From: Blautia wexlerae
GTDB taxonomy: Bacteria; Bacillota; Clostridia; Lachnospirales; Lachnospiraceae
Assembly: GCF_013300825.1 (NCBI RefSeq)
Contig: NZ_JAAIMY010000013.1
Span: 28,892-92,891 of the forward strand
Length of the DNA stretch: 64,000 nucleotides
Reading direction: 5' to 3'
Positions 8,261 through 18,364 of the stretch are shown piece by piece. The notes beneath the pieces were generated by a model that was given only the letters and a program-made list of their open reading frames with translations, did not search any database and was not told where the DNA came from. Each line of letters begins with the position of its first letter. The first letter of the stretch is position 1. The translations under genes and the position numbers were made by a program.

Positions 8261-9344
8261 TCTCCTTTTTTATTAAATGTCTTTTTTCCAAATCATAAAA
8301 TATATTTTTTATGTCACCAAAATTGTCATAATCAACGATATTCATATAGCCCACTTTCTGACATATTTCAGACCATAATTTTGATACATATATTTGATAT
8401 TGCGCCATGGACATTTTTTCTGTTCTATTTTGCTTAAATAAAATCTCTAAAGCTTTCTTTACTGCATCCGGCCATATTTGTTCAAACGTTTCTTTTACTG
8501 ATGGTAACATTACATTTCCTATAGTAACACCAGAGGGTATATTTACTTCCTCTTCTACATTAATACTTAGTGTTCCATATTCATCTCTTGGCATATGCAA
8601 GAAAGGAAGCCATATTACCGGACCATGGGTATTGACCAGACAGAGCCGCCCTGTGGAAAATGTCAATTCTATTCTATGATATAAATGTAATGGATGGTCT
8701 ATATCGTTACGATCCACATTGGTATTCACTATAAATGTTACCGGAACCATTCCAATTATACCACTAATAACTCTGTTACCCCCTCCTGCCATAGAAGTTG
8801 TATAAGATTCTGCTACATTTCCCAATTTCCATGTTGATAAGCCTCCCAACGCACACCCCAATATATCTATTCCATCATATAATACATGTATAGCGCATTC
8901 CAAGGATGCATTTATAAGATGAGCATGTTTACTTATTATTTGTGCCGCCTCTAAAAAATCTCGAATTGGCTTGATATACCGATAAAATGGATTCAACATA
9001 AAAGCGGCACTTCCGGATTCTCTTATACAATTAACAATTTCTACCTCATGAGCAGGATGTTCTAATAATGTTGGTATCCCTTTTGCAAGTATACTTTTAG
9101 CTATATTGGCACCGTTTCCACCTCCAGCCGCATTAGGTACAACTACACATGCTGCATCAACATTTTGATTTATTTCTTTAATATCCGTATACATTGGCAC
9201 ATTTAGATTCTTTGAAAGAAGTCTGGATCTATCGCTTCCTTTTCCCAATATACCCATAAGCTCATATTCTTTACTTTCTGCAATAGCTTTCAAATAAATT
9301 TTCCCAAATCCTGTTCCACATACTAAAATCTGTTTTTTCTTCAT
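8244..9344 (-). CDS. Thiazolinyl imide reductase (Irp3/YbtU/PchG-like)
   Basis: A 366-residue NAD(P)-dependent reductase. The N-terminal Rossmann motif appears as ILVCGTGFGKIYLKAIAES, the hallmark start of the thiazolinyl imide reductases that reduce one thiazoline of a carrier-bound siderophore intermediate to a thiazolidine. PEHPAH-like LLEHPAHEVE and the C-terminal Gfo/Idh/MocA fold are also visible. It overlaps the upstream oxidoreductase gene by 4 bp and the downstream methyltransferase by 17 bp, so it belongs to the NRPS operon. The family is specific to Cy-domain siderophores, which makes it strong evidence for the pathway. Confidence 0.87.
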   Translation of the reverse strand: MKKKQILVCGTGFGKIYLKAIAESKEYELMGILGKGSDRSRLLSKNLNVPMYTDIKEINQNVDAACVVVPNAAGGGNGANIAKSILAKGIPTLLEHPAHEVEIVNCIRESGSAAFMLNPFYRYIKPIRDFLEAAQIISKHAHLINASLECAIHVLYDGIDILGCALGGLSTWKLGNVAESYTTSMAGGGNRVISGIIGMVPVTFIVNTNVDRNDIDHPLHLYHRIELTFSTGRLCLVNTHGPVIWLPFLHMPRDEYGTLSINVEEEVNIPSGVTIGNVMLPSVKETFEQIWPDAVKKALEILFKQNRTEKMSMAQYQIYVSKLWSEICQKVGYMNIVDYDNFGDIKNIFYDLEKRHLIKKENDGIE

Positions 9345-10366
9345 ATCTTTCCCTCTGATTTGAACTTATCTATTTTTTTAAGTTCATCTAACACTTGATA
9401 TTTTTCAAGATAACTTGCCATTGTATAAATTCCATCCTTCCTAGGCATTTCAAATATTGCATTGGCAGTAATCGCTAATATTTCGCCAGTTAAAACACTC
9501 GGATTTTTTCCTTCAAAATAAATGCATCTACTATCATTTCCTTTATTTTGTCTTACCCATATAAAAGCTTTTTGGTTGCTATTTTTCTGTCCCATTAATG
9601 CATTTACTAAATCTTTTTTTTGACAATGCGCCTTATTTACTATTGAAAATAAACTTACAGGTGCCGCCGTATATGAATCAATATTAAGCATATATTTCCC
9701 TTGTATAATTTCTTGAATTTCTTCTGTAACATATGGCAATATAGATAATTTCGAAATTCTTGTTGGAAGATTCAGCGGACTTCTTTTCTGAGCAGGTAAA
9801 ATTTTTCCATTTCGCACACATGCCATAGGAATTCCAGCTTTATAACTTTTTATTTCTTCCACATAATCGATTGCGGCAGCTTTTGAAAAATTATAGACAC
9901 CTCCAATAATCATCTCTATTAAGTCATCATTGAAAGCTTCTTTAAGCACAGAAGACAACATCCATCCTGATAACCCCGGAAATATTCCCGAACCAACTAT
10001 AGCGGTACCTTTCATGCTAGAATTCCTCATTTTTCTAATTAAATGAATTCCTCCTGGGTCAACATACGGAATATTCTCTGCCATTGCTCCAAGTAACATT
10101 TTTTCACTATAGTCTGCGGAAGGTCCGATTGCTCCTATTACCAAATCACTTCCTTTAAAGAATTTTCCAATATTACTTTCCTTATCAATATCAAGTTCAA
10201 ATAATTGGATGTTGGGAGCCATATACATTCCTGTATCTTTTATTGTTTCTATATTCCGTACACTGACTCTTAATGAATAGCCTAACTTACTTAAAACCTT
10301 ACACGCTGTCACACCAACAGTACCTGTTCCGCCAAGAATACAGATTGTTCTGCGATTATTTATCAT
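9341..10366 (-). CDS. Saccharopine dehydrogenase-like NAD(P) oxidoreductase
   Basis: A 341-residue protein with an N-terminal nucleotide-binding loop (ICILGGTGTVGVTACKVL) and the layout of saccharopine dehydrogenase-like oxidoreductases, including the conserved GIFPGLSGW stretch. It overlaps the end of the last NRPS gene by 11 bp and the imide reductase gene by 4 bp, so all three are made from one transcript. Reductases of this type are reported to act as thiazoline reductases in the enantio-pyochelin pathway (PchK); I recall this rather than derive it. A second, different reductase beside an Irp3-type enzyme suggests a second ring is reduced, or that one of the pair has changed function. Confidence 0.75.
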   Translation of the reverse strand: MINNRRTICILGGTGTVGVTACKVLSKLGYSLRVSVRNIETIKDTGMYMAPNIQLFELDIDKESNIGKFFKGSDLVIGAIGPSADYSEKMLLGAMAENIPYVDPGGIHLIRKMRNSSMKGTAIVGSGIFPGLSGWMLSSVLKEAFNDDLIEMIIGGVYNFSKAAAIDYVEEIKSYKAGIPMACVRNGKILPAQKRSPLNLPTRISKLSILPYVTEEIQEIIQGKYMLNIDSYTAAPVSLFSIVNKAHCQKKDLVNALMGQKNSNQKAFIWVRQNKGNDSRCIYFEGKNPSVLTGEILAITANAIFEMPRKDGIYTMASYLEKYQVLDELKKIDKFKSEGKI

Positions 10367-13300
10367 TTTCTAGTTCCCTCATAATAATATCAAAAATGTC
10401 ATTACTATTAGATTCAAATTCTCTAACGTTACCTAAAACAGCCTTTTCCCAAGATTTAATAGCAACTGAATTTCCGTCAATTATGCTTATATCTCCTAAA
10501 TATAAATCACTTTCTTTTGCTTTAGATGGATTTATTAAAAAAATGCGGTTAATAATAATGTTTTCCCCCAATAGTTCACTTGCCTTAGTTATGCATAAAG
10601 AAGCCATTTCGGAAAAGGCAATAATATATTTCTTTTTAACATTTATGTCTTCATGACATCTTTCAATTATTTCTTGCCCTCCCACTCTCTTACAACTTAT
10701 GTTTGAAGCGCTCAACTTTTCTATAAGAACATCTCTTATTTCATTTTCGTTATCCCCAAATATATATACAACAGTATATGAATTTCTTGTTTGATTTCCT
10801 GCATTACTATGCATTTGATTTTTTGAAGGATTTTTACAATCCGATATATACTGAGCAATCCCCATAATTGTTGGCATCGTCAACGATGCCCGTAATATTT
10901 CATCAAATCTCATGCCTTGTGCTTCTTGTATGTCACTAACTATGCGCCCAGAAATCTGAGATAATAACAAAGAATCAAGTCCATTTTCTAATAAATTATC
11001 TTCATAATCAATATAATCATTTCCAGAAATAGAGCATACGATTTTTTTGATACTTTTAGCAAGTTCTACATATTCCTTCTTTTGCGAAATTAAAGTTGCT
11101 TTTGCATTATGCTTTACCTTGATGTTCTTTTGTATACTCTCTGCCAGTCCTTTTCTGTCTATTTTGCCATTAGTAGAAAGTGGAAAACTCTCTACATTTA
11201 CAAACTCTGAAGGAATCATTGCTGGTGGCAAAAAAAAGGCTAACTGCTTTCTGTATTCTTCTTTCGTATAGGAAATGCTCGATATTTTATTTTTTATAAA
11301 AGCTATCAGCACACCCTTCCCTATACTTTGATTATAAACCACGCAACAATCTTCAATATTTTGCATTCCACGTATTGCATTTTCTATTTCCGCAATTTCT
11401 ATTCTATGCCCATTGATTTTTACCTGATTATCTAATCTGCCTAAAAATTCAATGTCGCCATTCTCTACATATCTTCCATTATCTCCAGTGAGATAAATCC
11501 TGTTCTTTTCTTCTTCCAGATAAACAAATTTTTCTTTTGTTAATATTGTATCTCCTAAATAGCCTTCTGCCAAAGAATATCCTCCTATGGCAATTTGCCC
11601 CGAAACATATTCCGGACAAATTCTCAATTCCTCGTCTACAACTCCCATCCACTGTCCAAGCAAAGCTTTTCCATATAATATAGTAGGCCTTTCTTCTATT
11701 TCATCAATTTCATGATATATAGACCAAATCCCACCTTCCGTAGCGCCTCCCAAACTAATCATTTGAGCGTTGGTCATAATCTTTCTTAGTCTTCCTGGCA
11801 GACTAGTATTTATCCAATCTCCGGATAACAGTACTAATCTAACTGTCGGATAACTCTCCGATTTAGACGCAAAAGCATCTAACATTTCCGCCTGCGCTGG
11901 AACACTATTCCACAAGGTCACTTTGTATTCATTAAGTAATCTGCCCCAATGGGATGCATCTGGTCCTTTTTCTGGATTCGGTAATACTAATGTTCCACCA
12001 ACTCCCAATACACTAAATATATCAAATACAGAAAGATCAAATGACAGTTCCGCAATACCAAGGATTGTATCCTCTTCCGAGATATTATACATATTTTCAA
12101 TAGATATAAGAGTATTTTGTGCCGCAGTATGTGACATTACTACACCTTTAGGCTCTCCTGTAGAGCCAGAAGTAAATATTACATATGCAATAGGATTTTG
12201 GAATTCTGGATGCTTTTCTAATCGGTATTCCAAATTCTGAAGTATCATATTTACTTTTTTCTCATCCAATTCCACAATAACATTTGCTTTTGATAAAATT
12301 TTTTCTTGTCGTGCCAATGGCTGTTTTATATCAATAGGTAAATAAGAAAATCCAGCAATCAAAACACCCATTACTGCTGCAATTTGATTTACAGATTTTT
12401 TCATTCTTATCGCAACCAGTCCAGTTCTATTTTCCACAAATTCTTTTCTTAAATAACCTGCTATATATTCTGCTCTTTCCAACAATTCTCCATATGTCAC
12501 TGTTTCAACAGCATCTATTACGGCAGTTTTATTAGAATTCTTTTTCGCATACTTAACAAATCTCTGTTGAATACGAGATTGATTCGTAATACCTTTATTT
12601 CGTTCGCAAATTACTTTTTTCTTACTCGCACTTGGCACTATAATTTCCAATGGATTCTTCCATTCTTCCGAATGTTTTATTCCAAGTATTCTTATTGTTT
12701 CAGTAAAAGACTCAAACATCTCCGTTACAATAGATTCTTTTATCGCACCTTTTCTTGTATCCCAGCTTATCATCAGGCCTTTTTCTTGATCTTCTGAATC
12801 TATCTCATCGACTATCTGACAATCAATCCATACTTGAGGGGTATGACTAAACCCATATTCAATAGTGCCTACAGTGCCATCAGTCTTCAAAACCCCTGTA
12901 AATACGATCGGCATTAATAATTCCTTTTCTTCAGACACTTTACTCAGTTCTCTTAGCACTTCGACACCAGAAAAAGAATTATGCTCTAAATCCTCCATCA
13001 ATCTTTTTGTAATTTCTTTGACTCTTTCTATAAAACTCATATTTTGAGTTACATTTACTTCTAGCAAGTTCACTGCTGTAAAGTCTCCTACTATGGAATT
13101 AGTATTATTTCCGATAGTTGGTCTATTTTGAATTGGTAAATTGAGTGTAAAATGTTTATTCGAACTCCACCTTGAAATAACTTCTGCGTATATACCAATA
13201 AGCACCGATGAAACTGTTACTCCGTATTCTCCTGCAATTTCCTTTATACGTTTCCAGTCAGACTGATTAATATGTTTCTGAAATCGATAAAATTCATATG

Positions 13301-14162
13301 TATTTTCACACTTATCTGCGGCTCGTCCATCTTGTGGAAGAATTGGAGCCTCCGGTAATTTTTTCAGTCTTTCTAACCAATACATTCTATCCTGATGCCA
13401 TTTTAAACTTCCTTTACGTTGTTGATTGAACATTGCATAATCTGAAAACTTATACCTTATTTTTTCTAATGAAGCTCCTTTCAAAAGTTCTCCCATTTCA
13501 GAAATCAGAAGTTGCACACTTGCAAAATCTGAAACAATTAAATCAACAAGTAGATGGAAAAAATTTCCTTCTATACGCTTCGTTATTAGCACTTTAAATA
13601 ATGGAGGTTCCTCCGTATGAAAAACATATTCACTAAAATCTTCCCTAATCTTAGATAAAGTATCTACTTTTTCCCTCTCTGCCATTTTTTGTAGATTTAC
13701 TATTTTAATTTCATAATCAATCTCATCTCTCTCTAAAATTTCAAATCCGACCTCTGTTACTTTCGCTCTTAGCATTTCATGCCTATTTACCAATACTTTC
13801 CAAGCTCTTGATAGTTCTTCTGCACTGTAGGAACCAAAATCAACCTCAATATATCCTTTACATCCAATTCCACCCCACTTCACAGCTTCTGTTTTTCCAA
13901 CTAAATAGGCTGCTTGCACATCAGTCAAAGGATATACATTAGTTTCATAATCATTATCCGTAATAAACTCGTCTATCGTTTGTTTTTTCTTCAAAATTTC
14001 AATTATTTCTTCTTTATATTTTTTAACTTTCTCTTTAGAATTTTCTGTAAAATTCCCTTTGGAATCTTTATATTTTAATTTTCCATCAACAGTTTCAAAA
14101 GTAACGCCTTTTTTTTCAAGCTCTACTAATAATTCTCCTGCTACTTTTTTCGTGTCCTGCAT
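10356..14162 (-). CDS. NRPS, docking-Cy-A(Cys)-PCP with degenerate TE-like tail
   Basis: Fourth cysteine module, 1268 residues. Order: TubC-like docking domain (1-60), heterocyclization domain (about 75-510, VDLIVSD giving DxxxxD, PIVFT, QTPQVWID), adenylation domain (about 530-1010), carrier domain with GLDSL (Ser1064), and about 130 residues more. The A-domain pocket reads D-L-F-N-L-S-L-I-W from FDLSVFDIFS, LWNSVPA, LVLLSGDW and SLGGATEGGIW, a cysteine code. The tail resembles a shortened thioesterase: AFSEMAS (Ser1184) sits where GxSxG should be, and the LYLGDISII stretch matches the late TE region, but no catalytic GDHF-type histidine is seen. Release by this tail is therefore doubtful. 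AT-rich relative to the large NRPS gene. Confidence 0.87.
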   Translation of the reverse strand: MQDTKKVAGELLVELEKKGVTFETVDGKLKYKDSKGNFTENSKEKVKKYKEEIIEILKKKQTIDEFITDNDYETNVYPLTDVQAAYLVGKTEAVKWGGIGCKGYIEVDFGSYSAEELSRAWKVLVNRHEMLRAKVTEVGFEILERDEIDYEIKIVNLQKMAEREKVDTLSKIREDFSEYVFHTEEPPLFKVLITKRIEGNFFHLLVDLIVSDFASVQLLISEMGELLKGASLEKIRYKFSDYAMFNQQRKGSLKWHQDRMYWLERLKKLPEAPILPQDGRAADKCENTYEFYRFQKHINQSDWKRIKEIAGEYGVTVSSVLIGIYAEVISRWSSNKHFTLNLPIQNRPTIGNNTNSIVGDFTAVNLLEVNVTQNMSFIERVKEITKRLMEDLEHNSFSGVEVLRELSKVSEEKELLMPIVFTGVLKTDGTVGTIEYGFSHTPQVWIDCQIVDEIDSEDQEKGLMISWDTRKGAIKESIVTEMFESFTETIRILGIKHSEEWKNPLEIIVPSASKKKVICERNKGITNQSRIQQRFVKYAKKNSNKTAVIDAVETVTYGELLERAEYIAGYLRKEFVENRTGLVAIRMKKSVNQIAAVMGVLIAGFSYLPIDIKQPLARQEKILSKANVIVELDEKKVNMILQNLEYRLEKHPEFQNPIAYVIFTSGSTGEPKGVVMSHTAAQNTLISIENMYNISEEDTILGIAELSFDLSVFDIFSVLGVGGTLVLPNPEKGPDASHWGRLLNEYKVTLWNSVPAQAEMLDAFASKSESYPTVRLVLLSGDWINTSLPGRLRKIMTNAQMISLGGATEGGIWSIYHEIDEIEERPTILYGKALLGQWMGVVDEELRICPEYVSGQIAIGGYSLAEGYLGDTILTKEKFVYLEEEKNRIYLTGDNGRYVENGDIEFLGRLDNQVKINGHRIEIAEIENAIRGMQNIEDCCVVYNQSIGKGVLIAFIKNKISSISYTKEEYRKQLAFFLPPAMIPSEFVNVESFPLSTNGKIDRKGLAESIQKNIKVKHNAKATLISQKKEYVELAKSIKKIVCSISGNDYIDYEDNLLENGLDSLLLSQISGRIVSDIQEAQGMRFDEILRASLTMPTIMGIAQYISDCKNPSKNQMHSNAGNQTRNSYTVVYIFGDNENEIRDVLIEKLSASNISCKRVGGQEIIERCHEDINVKKKYIIAFSEMASLCITKASELLGENIIINRIFLINPSKAKESDLYLGDISIIDGNSVAIKSWEKAVLGNVREFESNSNDIFDIIMRELENDK

Positions 14163-14165
14163 TTT

Positions 14166-15911
14166 TTAAATTTCCCCCTCTTCTACAAATTCTGCTATAT
14201 CTGTATTTTTTCTCTTATCAACCAATTTTGTTAGTGCGTTAATTGATGGATTCATAAAGACCTCTTTCATGCGTACCTCTATTCCGCAACGAGCATTAAT
14301 AGCCGCAACAAATCTAGCCGCAAGCAAGCTGTCTGCACCTATCTTAAAAAGGTTCTCATCCAAATCAGCCACTTTATTTTTCAATAGCTCCTCCCAAATC
14401 ATCAGTACAATATTTAATACTTTGTCAGACATTATTTCCACACTATCAGTTTTCTGATATTCTGCCAATCTTCTTCTATCAACTTTTCCATTTGCATTAA
14501 GAGGAAAATTTTCTAATCTGTTTATAGAATTCGGTATAGAATACTCAGGAAGATGTATCTTAAGATAATCTTCTATTTCACTCTCTGCAATGTACTCTCC
14601 CAAGTAAAATGCAACTAATTCTTTATGGTATTTATCCCCCTGAGCAACAACTACGGCTTCTTTTATTCTTGAAATACTTTTTAATACACTTTCAATTTCT
14701 CCCAACTCAATTCGATGTCCACGTATCTTTACTTGGGTATCCATTCGCCCTAAAAACTCTATCGTTCCATCTGCCCATCGCCTTCCCCGATCTCCTGTTC
14801 TATACCAACGTTCCCCTTTTACATCCGTAATAAACTTTTTCATTGTTAGCTCTTCATCATTAATATAGCCTTTCGCCAGACTTCCACCTCCAATTTGCAA
14901 TTCACCAGGAATATCAACTCCGCACTCCACAAAATTTTCATCCGTAATCCTATATTTCTGTTTTGGTAATGCTTGCCCATAAGGAATAGAATTCCACAAT
15001 TTATCTACTTTTGAAACGCAATAATAGTTGGACCAAATTCCGCCTTCTGTCGCTCCGCCCAACGCTACAAATTGCGAGTTTGCTGAAGTTACTTTATACC
15101 ATTTCTCCGGTAAATATAAAGGAATCCAGTCCCCTGACACTAATGCCAACCGCAATTTACCAAAATGATTATTTTCCCCCATTATCAAAAACATGTCCAA
15201 TAACGCGGGGGCACTATTCCAAATAGTAATTCCATAAATCTCTATCAGATTTTTCCATACTTCTGGATCTCTAAAGTCGTCTTCATCAATTAAAACAATT
15301 GTCCCTCCAACAGTTAAAAGACCAAATATGTCAAAAACCGACAAATCAAAATCAAATGCTGATATATTTAATACGGAATCTTCCGCACCAATATTCCACA
15401 TATGTAAAATTTCTTCTATTGTATTCATTGCAGCCACATGACTCATTTCTACTCCTTTAGGTTCTCCGCTAGAGCCCGATGTATAAATAATATAGGCAGT
15501 ATCTTTTGAATTATTTTCAATACACCCAGTCCATGGATTCTCTTCTAAAAAGGCTTCATCCTGCAATACAAGAGCCGGCTTGACATTTTCTATGATTTTT
15601 TTCCGACGTCCTAACGGCTGCTTCATCGCAATCGGAACATACGCTGCACCTATTGCAAGAATTCCTAACAATGCAGCTACTTGTCCAATACCTCTCGGCA
15701 ATATAACTACAATCTTATCATTTCTTCTTACTCCTCTTTGCCACATATAGTTTGCTGCACGCAACGCATATAAACGCAACATCTTATAAGAAACTTTCTC
15801 ATTTTCATAGATAAGCGCAATTCTCTCTGGATATTTCAATGCATTTTCATAAAATTCTCCATGTAATGTTTCCTTTCTATTAGAAAACTCTCGATCGTTC
15901 ATCATATACAT
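14166..15911 (-). CDS. NRPS, A(Cys)-PCP didomain
   Basis: A 581-residue adenylation plus carrier protein. Core motifs include YTSGSSGEPKG (A3), YRTGDRG (A7) and the lysine of NANGKVDRR (A10). The pocket reads D-L-F-N-L-S-L-I-W (FDLSVFDIFG, IWNSAPA, LALVSGDW, ALGGATEGGIW), matching cysteine. The carrier domain has IGADSL with Ser528 for the phosphopantetheine arm. It lacks a condensation domain, which is supplied by the separate Cy protein two genes upstream; together they make the third cysteine module. Stop and next start are only 3 bp apart. ATG at 15911 is used; ATGs at 15905 and 15902 are possible. Confidence 0.87.
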   Translation of the reverse strand: MYMMNDREFSNRKETLHGEFYENALKYPERIALIYENEKVSYKMLRLYALRAANYMWQRGVRRNDKIVVILPRGIGQVAALLGILAIGAAYVPIAMKQPLGRRKKIIENVKPALVLQDEAFLEENPWTGCIENNSKDTAYIIYTSGSSGEPKGVEMSHVAAMNTIEEILHMWNIGAEDSVLNISAFDFDLSVFDIFGLLTVGGTIVLIDEDDFRDPEVWKNLIEIYGITIWNSAPALLDMFLIMGENNHFGKLRLALVSGDWIPLYLPEKWYKVTSANSQFVALGGATEGGIWSNYYCVSKVDKLWNSIPYGQALPKQKYRITDENFVECGVDIPGELQIGGGSLAKGYINDEELTMKKFITDVKGERWYRTGDRGRRWADGTIEFLGRMDTQVKIRGHRIELGEIESVLKSISRIKEAVVVAQGDKYHKELVAFYLGEYIAESEIEDYLKIHLPEYSIPNSINRLENFPLNANGKVDRRRLAEYQKTDSVEIMSDKVLNIVLMIWEELLKNKVADLDENLFKIGADSLLAARFVAAINARCGIEVRMKEVFMNPSINALTKLVDKRKNTDIAEFVEEGEI

Positions 15912-15924
15912 TTCCTTTCCTCAA

Positions 15925-16917
15925 CTATTCCACATTCTTTTTAAGCCATTCTACGACTCTCACAATAACCTCATCTTCTATAGTACCGCCTTCATCCTTT
16001 AATGGAGAACTTACCTTAGAAAGTGAATGTCCCAACCCTTTAAACAAAATTATATCTGCATTATTCCTTGCTGCCTTTGCTATTTGCACAGCTTCTACCG
16101 GAGAAATCCATCCGTCATTCAAACCATGAAGTACTAAAATAGGTAATTGGATTTTTTTTATGTCATCTAATATTCCTGCCCATGTTTCTCCAGGAGCATT
16201 TTCAGCAAATCGAATTAAAGTAGTAGGATCTGCAACTATTTCATCTGCCAATGGTATCCAATTATCTATTATGCTGAATCTTCCTTTCCCTTCTGGATCA
16301 AGTTCTTCATTAAATTTCATATTTCCCTCCTTATCCGTACCAAGAATAAGTAAATACAGAGAGAAAGAGATAGATGTGGAGTCCGGTATGCAATTCAAAA
16401 AATCCGAAATTTCTAATATGCTATCATTATTGTTATCCAACTCTTTCAACTTTTCTACTGTAAGTTCGCGCAATATATAAGAGAAATAGGAACTCCATCC
16501 TTCTGCAATACCCGACTGAAGAATCAAAGCCTGCGCATTCGGAAAATCTGAAACTAAAGTTGTACAAACTCGTACTCCTTCACTCCATCCATAAAACAGA
16601 ATTCCTTCCACTTCAGACAAGCCAGAAACAAATCTCGTTACCTCTCTGGCATCCCGAATAATTATTTCTATATCATAATTTTCTCTTTTATCATAACGAA
16701 ATACCGCATATCTAGCTTTCACAAACCCTTCGCTCAATAAATCAAAATTACGGGATACTATACCTCCCATGGATTCAACTGTAGCGTGCCGATCAGATGG
16801 ACCGGAACCATGAAATAAAATAATCGTTTTCCATTGACCTTGCCTTTCTGGCAAATCTAATTCTCCTGAAATTTTCATTCCATTTTCCAAAGTAATTTCC
16901 AATTCTTTTACAAACAT
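15925..16917 (-). CDS. Alpha/beta hydrolase, possible chain-releasing or editing thioesterase
   Basis: A 330-residue serine hydrolase with the full triad visible: nucleophile in YGWSEGV (Ser112), acid in LHGLNDGW, histidine in FKGLGHSLS. The oxyanion segment is ILFHGSGPSD. It resembles acyl-CoA thioesterase/dienelactone-hydrolase relatives more than the TEII family, and is distinct from the TEII at 28340. It lies inside the NRPS operon between the split Cy and A-PCP genes. Because the terminal TE of the last NRPS looks inactive, this enzyme is a candidate for releasing the finished product. Alternatives are hydrolysis of the imported metallophore or of a protecting ester. Confidence 0.75.
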   Translation of the reverse strand: MFVKELEITLENGMKISGELDLPERQGQWKTIILFHGSGPSDRHATVESMGGIVSRNFDLLSEGFVKARYAVFRYDKRENYDIEIIIRDAREVTRFVSGLSEVEGILFYGWSEGVRVCTTLVSDFPNAQALILQSGIAEGWSSYFSYILRELTVEKLKELDNNNDSILEISDFLNCIPDSTSISFSLYLLILGTDKEGNMKFNEELDPEGKGRFSIIDNWIPLADEIVADPTTLIRFAENAPGETWAGILDDIKKIQLPILVLHGLNDGWISPVEAVQIAKAARNNADIILFKGLGHSLSKVSSPLKDEGGTIEDEVIVRVVEWLKKNVE

Positions 16918-16930
16918 ATTTTTATTCTCC

Positions 16931-18364
16931 CTAATATTTTTCCATAAATTTCTTTATATTATTTACATAAGCGCCAAAAATATCAGTAATATATTGTTTA
17001 TCAAAGATGTCAATAATATAATCCCATGAAATCTTCAAATATCCCAAATCATCTCTTACATGGTGATCTAAAACCACCTGCGGTGTTTGGCTTATCGCAT
17101 ATTCTTCTTTGAATGAATATCTTTTTTTTGTTACCTTAGACACATTCCCCTCCAGCATACAAGTAAACACTACTGGCATAATCGCTTTTCCTGCTCTACC
17201 TGAAGAAAGCATTTTTAATATATTGCTTCCTTCAAATTTTCTATATTGAACTAACCGCCACATCTGTTCTTGAGTTGCTCGAATAGCATCCAATAAAGAA
17301 TCCGTTTTTTCTTGGTATGATATTACTGCATTGTTAGTAAATTCACCCAGTATCCCATTCACATCTTCATGCAATAACTGTCTATTAAACAATGTTACAT
17401 TTATGGAAAGTCCTGGAGTTTCACTATATTGTGCCAGTGTTTTCATAAAAATTGTAGAAATTACTGCAGCAGGAGTAAAATGATAGTTTTTTATTTTCTG
17501 ATATAATCGTTGTGTTTCTATAAAAGAAAAATCACATTCAATTCTATCAAATCTTACATTCTGCACTTCTGCAAATTTTTTCTGGTAATTCAGTTTGGGA
17601 AAGCTCGGCATATTTTTTACTTTTTCTTTCCAGTATTCTTCAGCTTCCAAATCTCCTTTATCTGTTTTTAATCTCATGTAATTCATAAAAGAGATTCGTG
17701 GAAATTTAACATCTTTTCCATAGTACAAACTGAAAATCTCGTTCAACAGTAATTTTGCACTCCATGCATCCAAAATAATACAATCAAAATCTACATGTAA
17801 AACACTTGTCTTTCCTGATGTTTTCCCAACGCAAAAATGGAACATGGGCCATTTATAATAATTATACCTATGATGACTTCTCTCTAGCCGCTTTTGCTCT
17901 CTATCATTCCCATCATATAATGAATAAACTGGCACAGAATAATATGGCACATTATCTAAAAAACTCGCTTTCCCCTCATGTGTTACAATCAACCGTAATG
18001 CATCATTTTTAGAAATAACCAGATTTATCATTTGCTCAAGTCGTTCAACATCCAAAGATTCTATTGTATATTCGATGTAATAATGCGCATTTATATTTCC
18101 CAACTCACACCCAGCCGTTTGTCCCACAACATAAGCTGTTTGTATTGATGTTAATGGAATCACATTTTTTTCGATCATTCGAAAGAAATCTAAAATTTGA
18201 CCTTTAGCCATTTTAAGAATCCTTAATGTTTCCGGTGCCAATTGTCTGTTTTTAGATCTGTATCGAATTTTCTCCCCTTCTCCCCAAATTTGAATGCCAT
18301 TCTCTCTAAGTTGCTCCAAAAACTCCAAAATATCGGTATCATTATTAAATATGTATTTACTCAT
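16931..18364 (-). CDS. Free-standing NRPS heterocyclization (Cy) domain with docking domain
   Basis: A 477-residue protein holding only a TubC-like docking domain (about 1-65, pattern ILEFLEQLRENGIQIW) and one Cy domain. Cy motifs: DxxxxD as DCIILD, catalytic threonine in MPVVFT and aspartate in QTPQVVLD. Cy domains condense cysteine onto the chain and cyclodehydrate it to a thiazoline. Here the domain is separated from its adenylation and carrier partners, which are encoded two genes downstream. The ATG overlaps the stop of the large NRPS by one base (TAATG). Free-standing Cy proteins are unusual in siderophore assembly lines. Confidence 0.88.
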   Translation of the reverse strand: MSKYIFNNDTDILEFLEQLRENGIQIWGEGEKIRYRSKNRQLAPETLRILKMAKGQILDFFRMIEKNVIPLTSIQTAYVVGQTAGCELGNINAHYYIEYTIESLDVERLEQMINLVISKNDALRLIVTHEGKASFLDNVPYYSVPVYSLYDGNDREQKRLERSHHRYNYYKWPMFHFCVGKTSGKTSVLHVDFDCIILDAWSAKLLLNEIFSLYYGKDVKFPRISFMNYMRLKTDKGDLEAEEYWKEKVKNMPSFPKLNYQKKFAEVQNVRFDRIECDFSFIETQRLYQKIKNYHFTPAAVISTIFMKTLAQYSETPGLSINVTLFNRQLLHEDVNGILGEFTNNAVISYQEKTDSLLDAIRATQEQMWRLVQYRKFEGSNILKMLSSGRAGKAIMPVVFTCMLEGNVSKVTKKRYSFKEEYAISQTPQVVLDHHVRDDLGYLKISWDYIIDIFDKQYITDIFGAYVNNIKKFMEKY

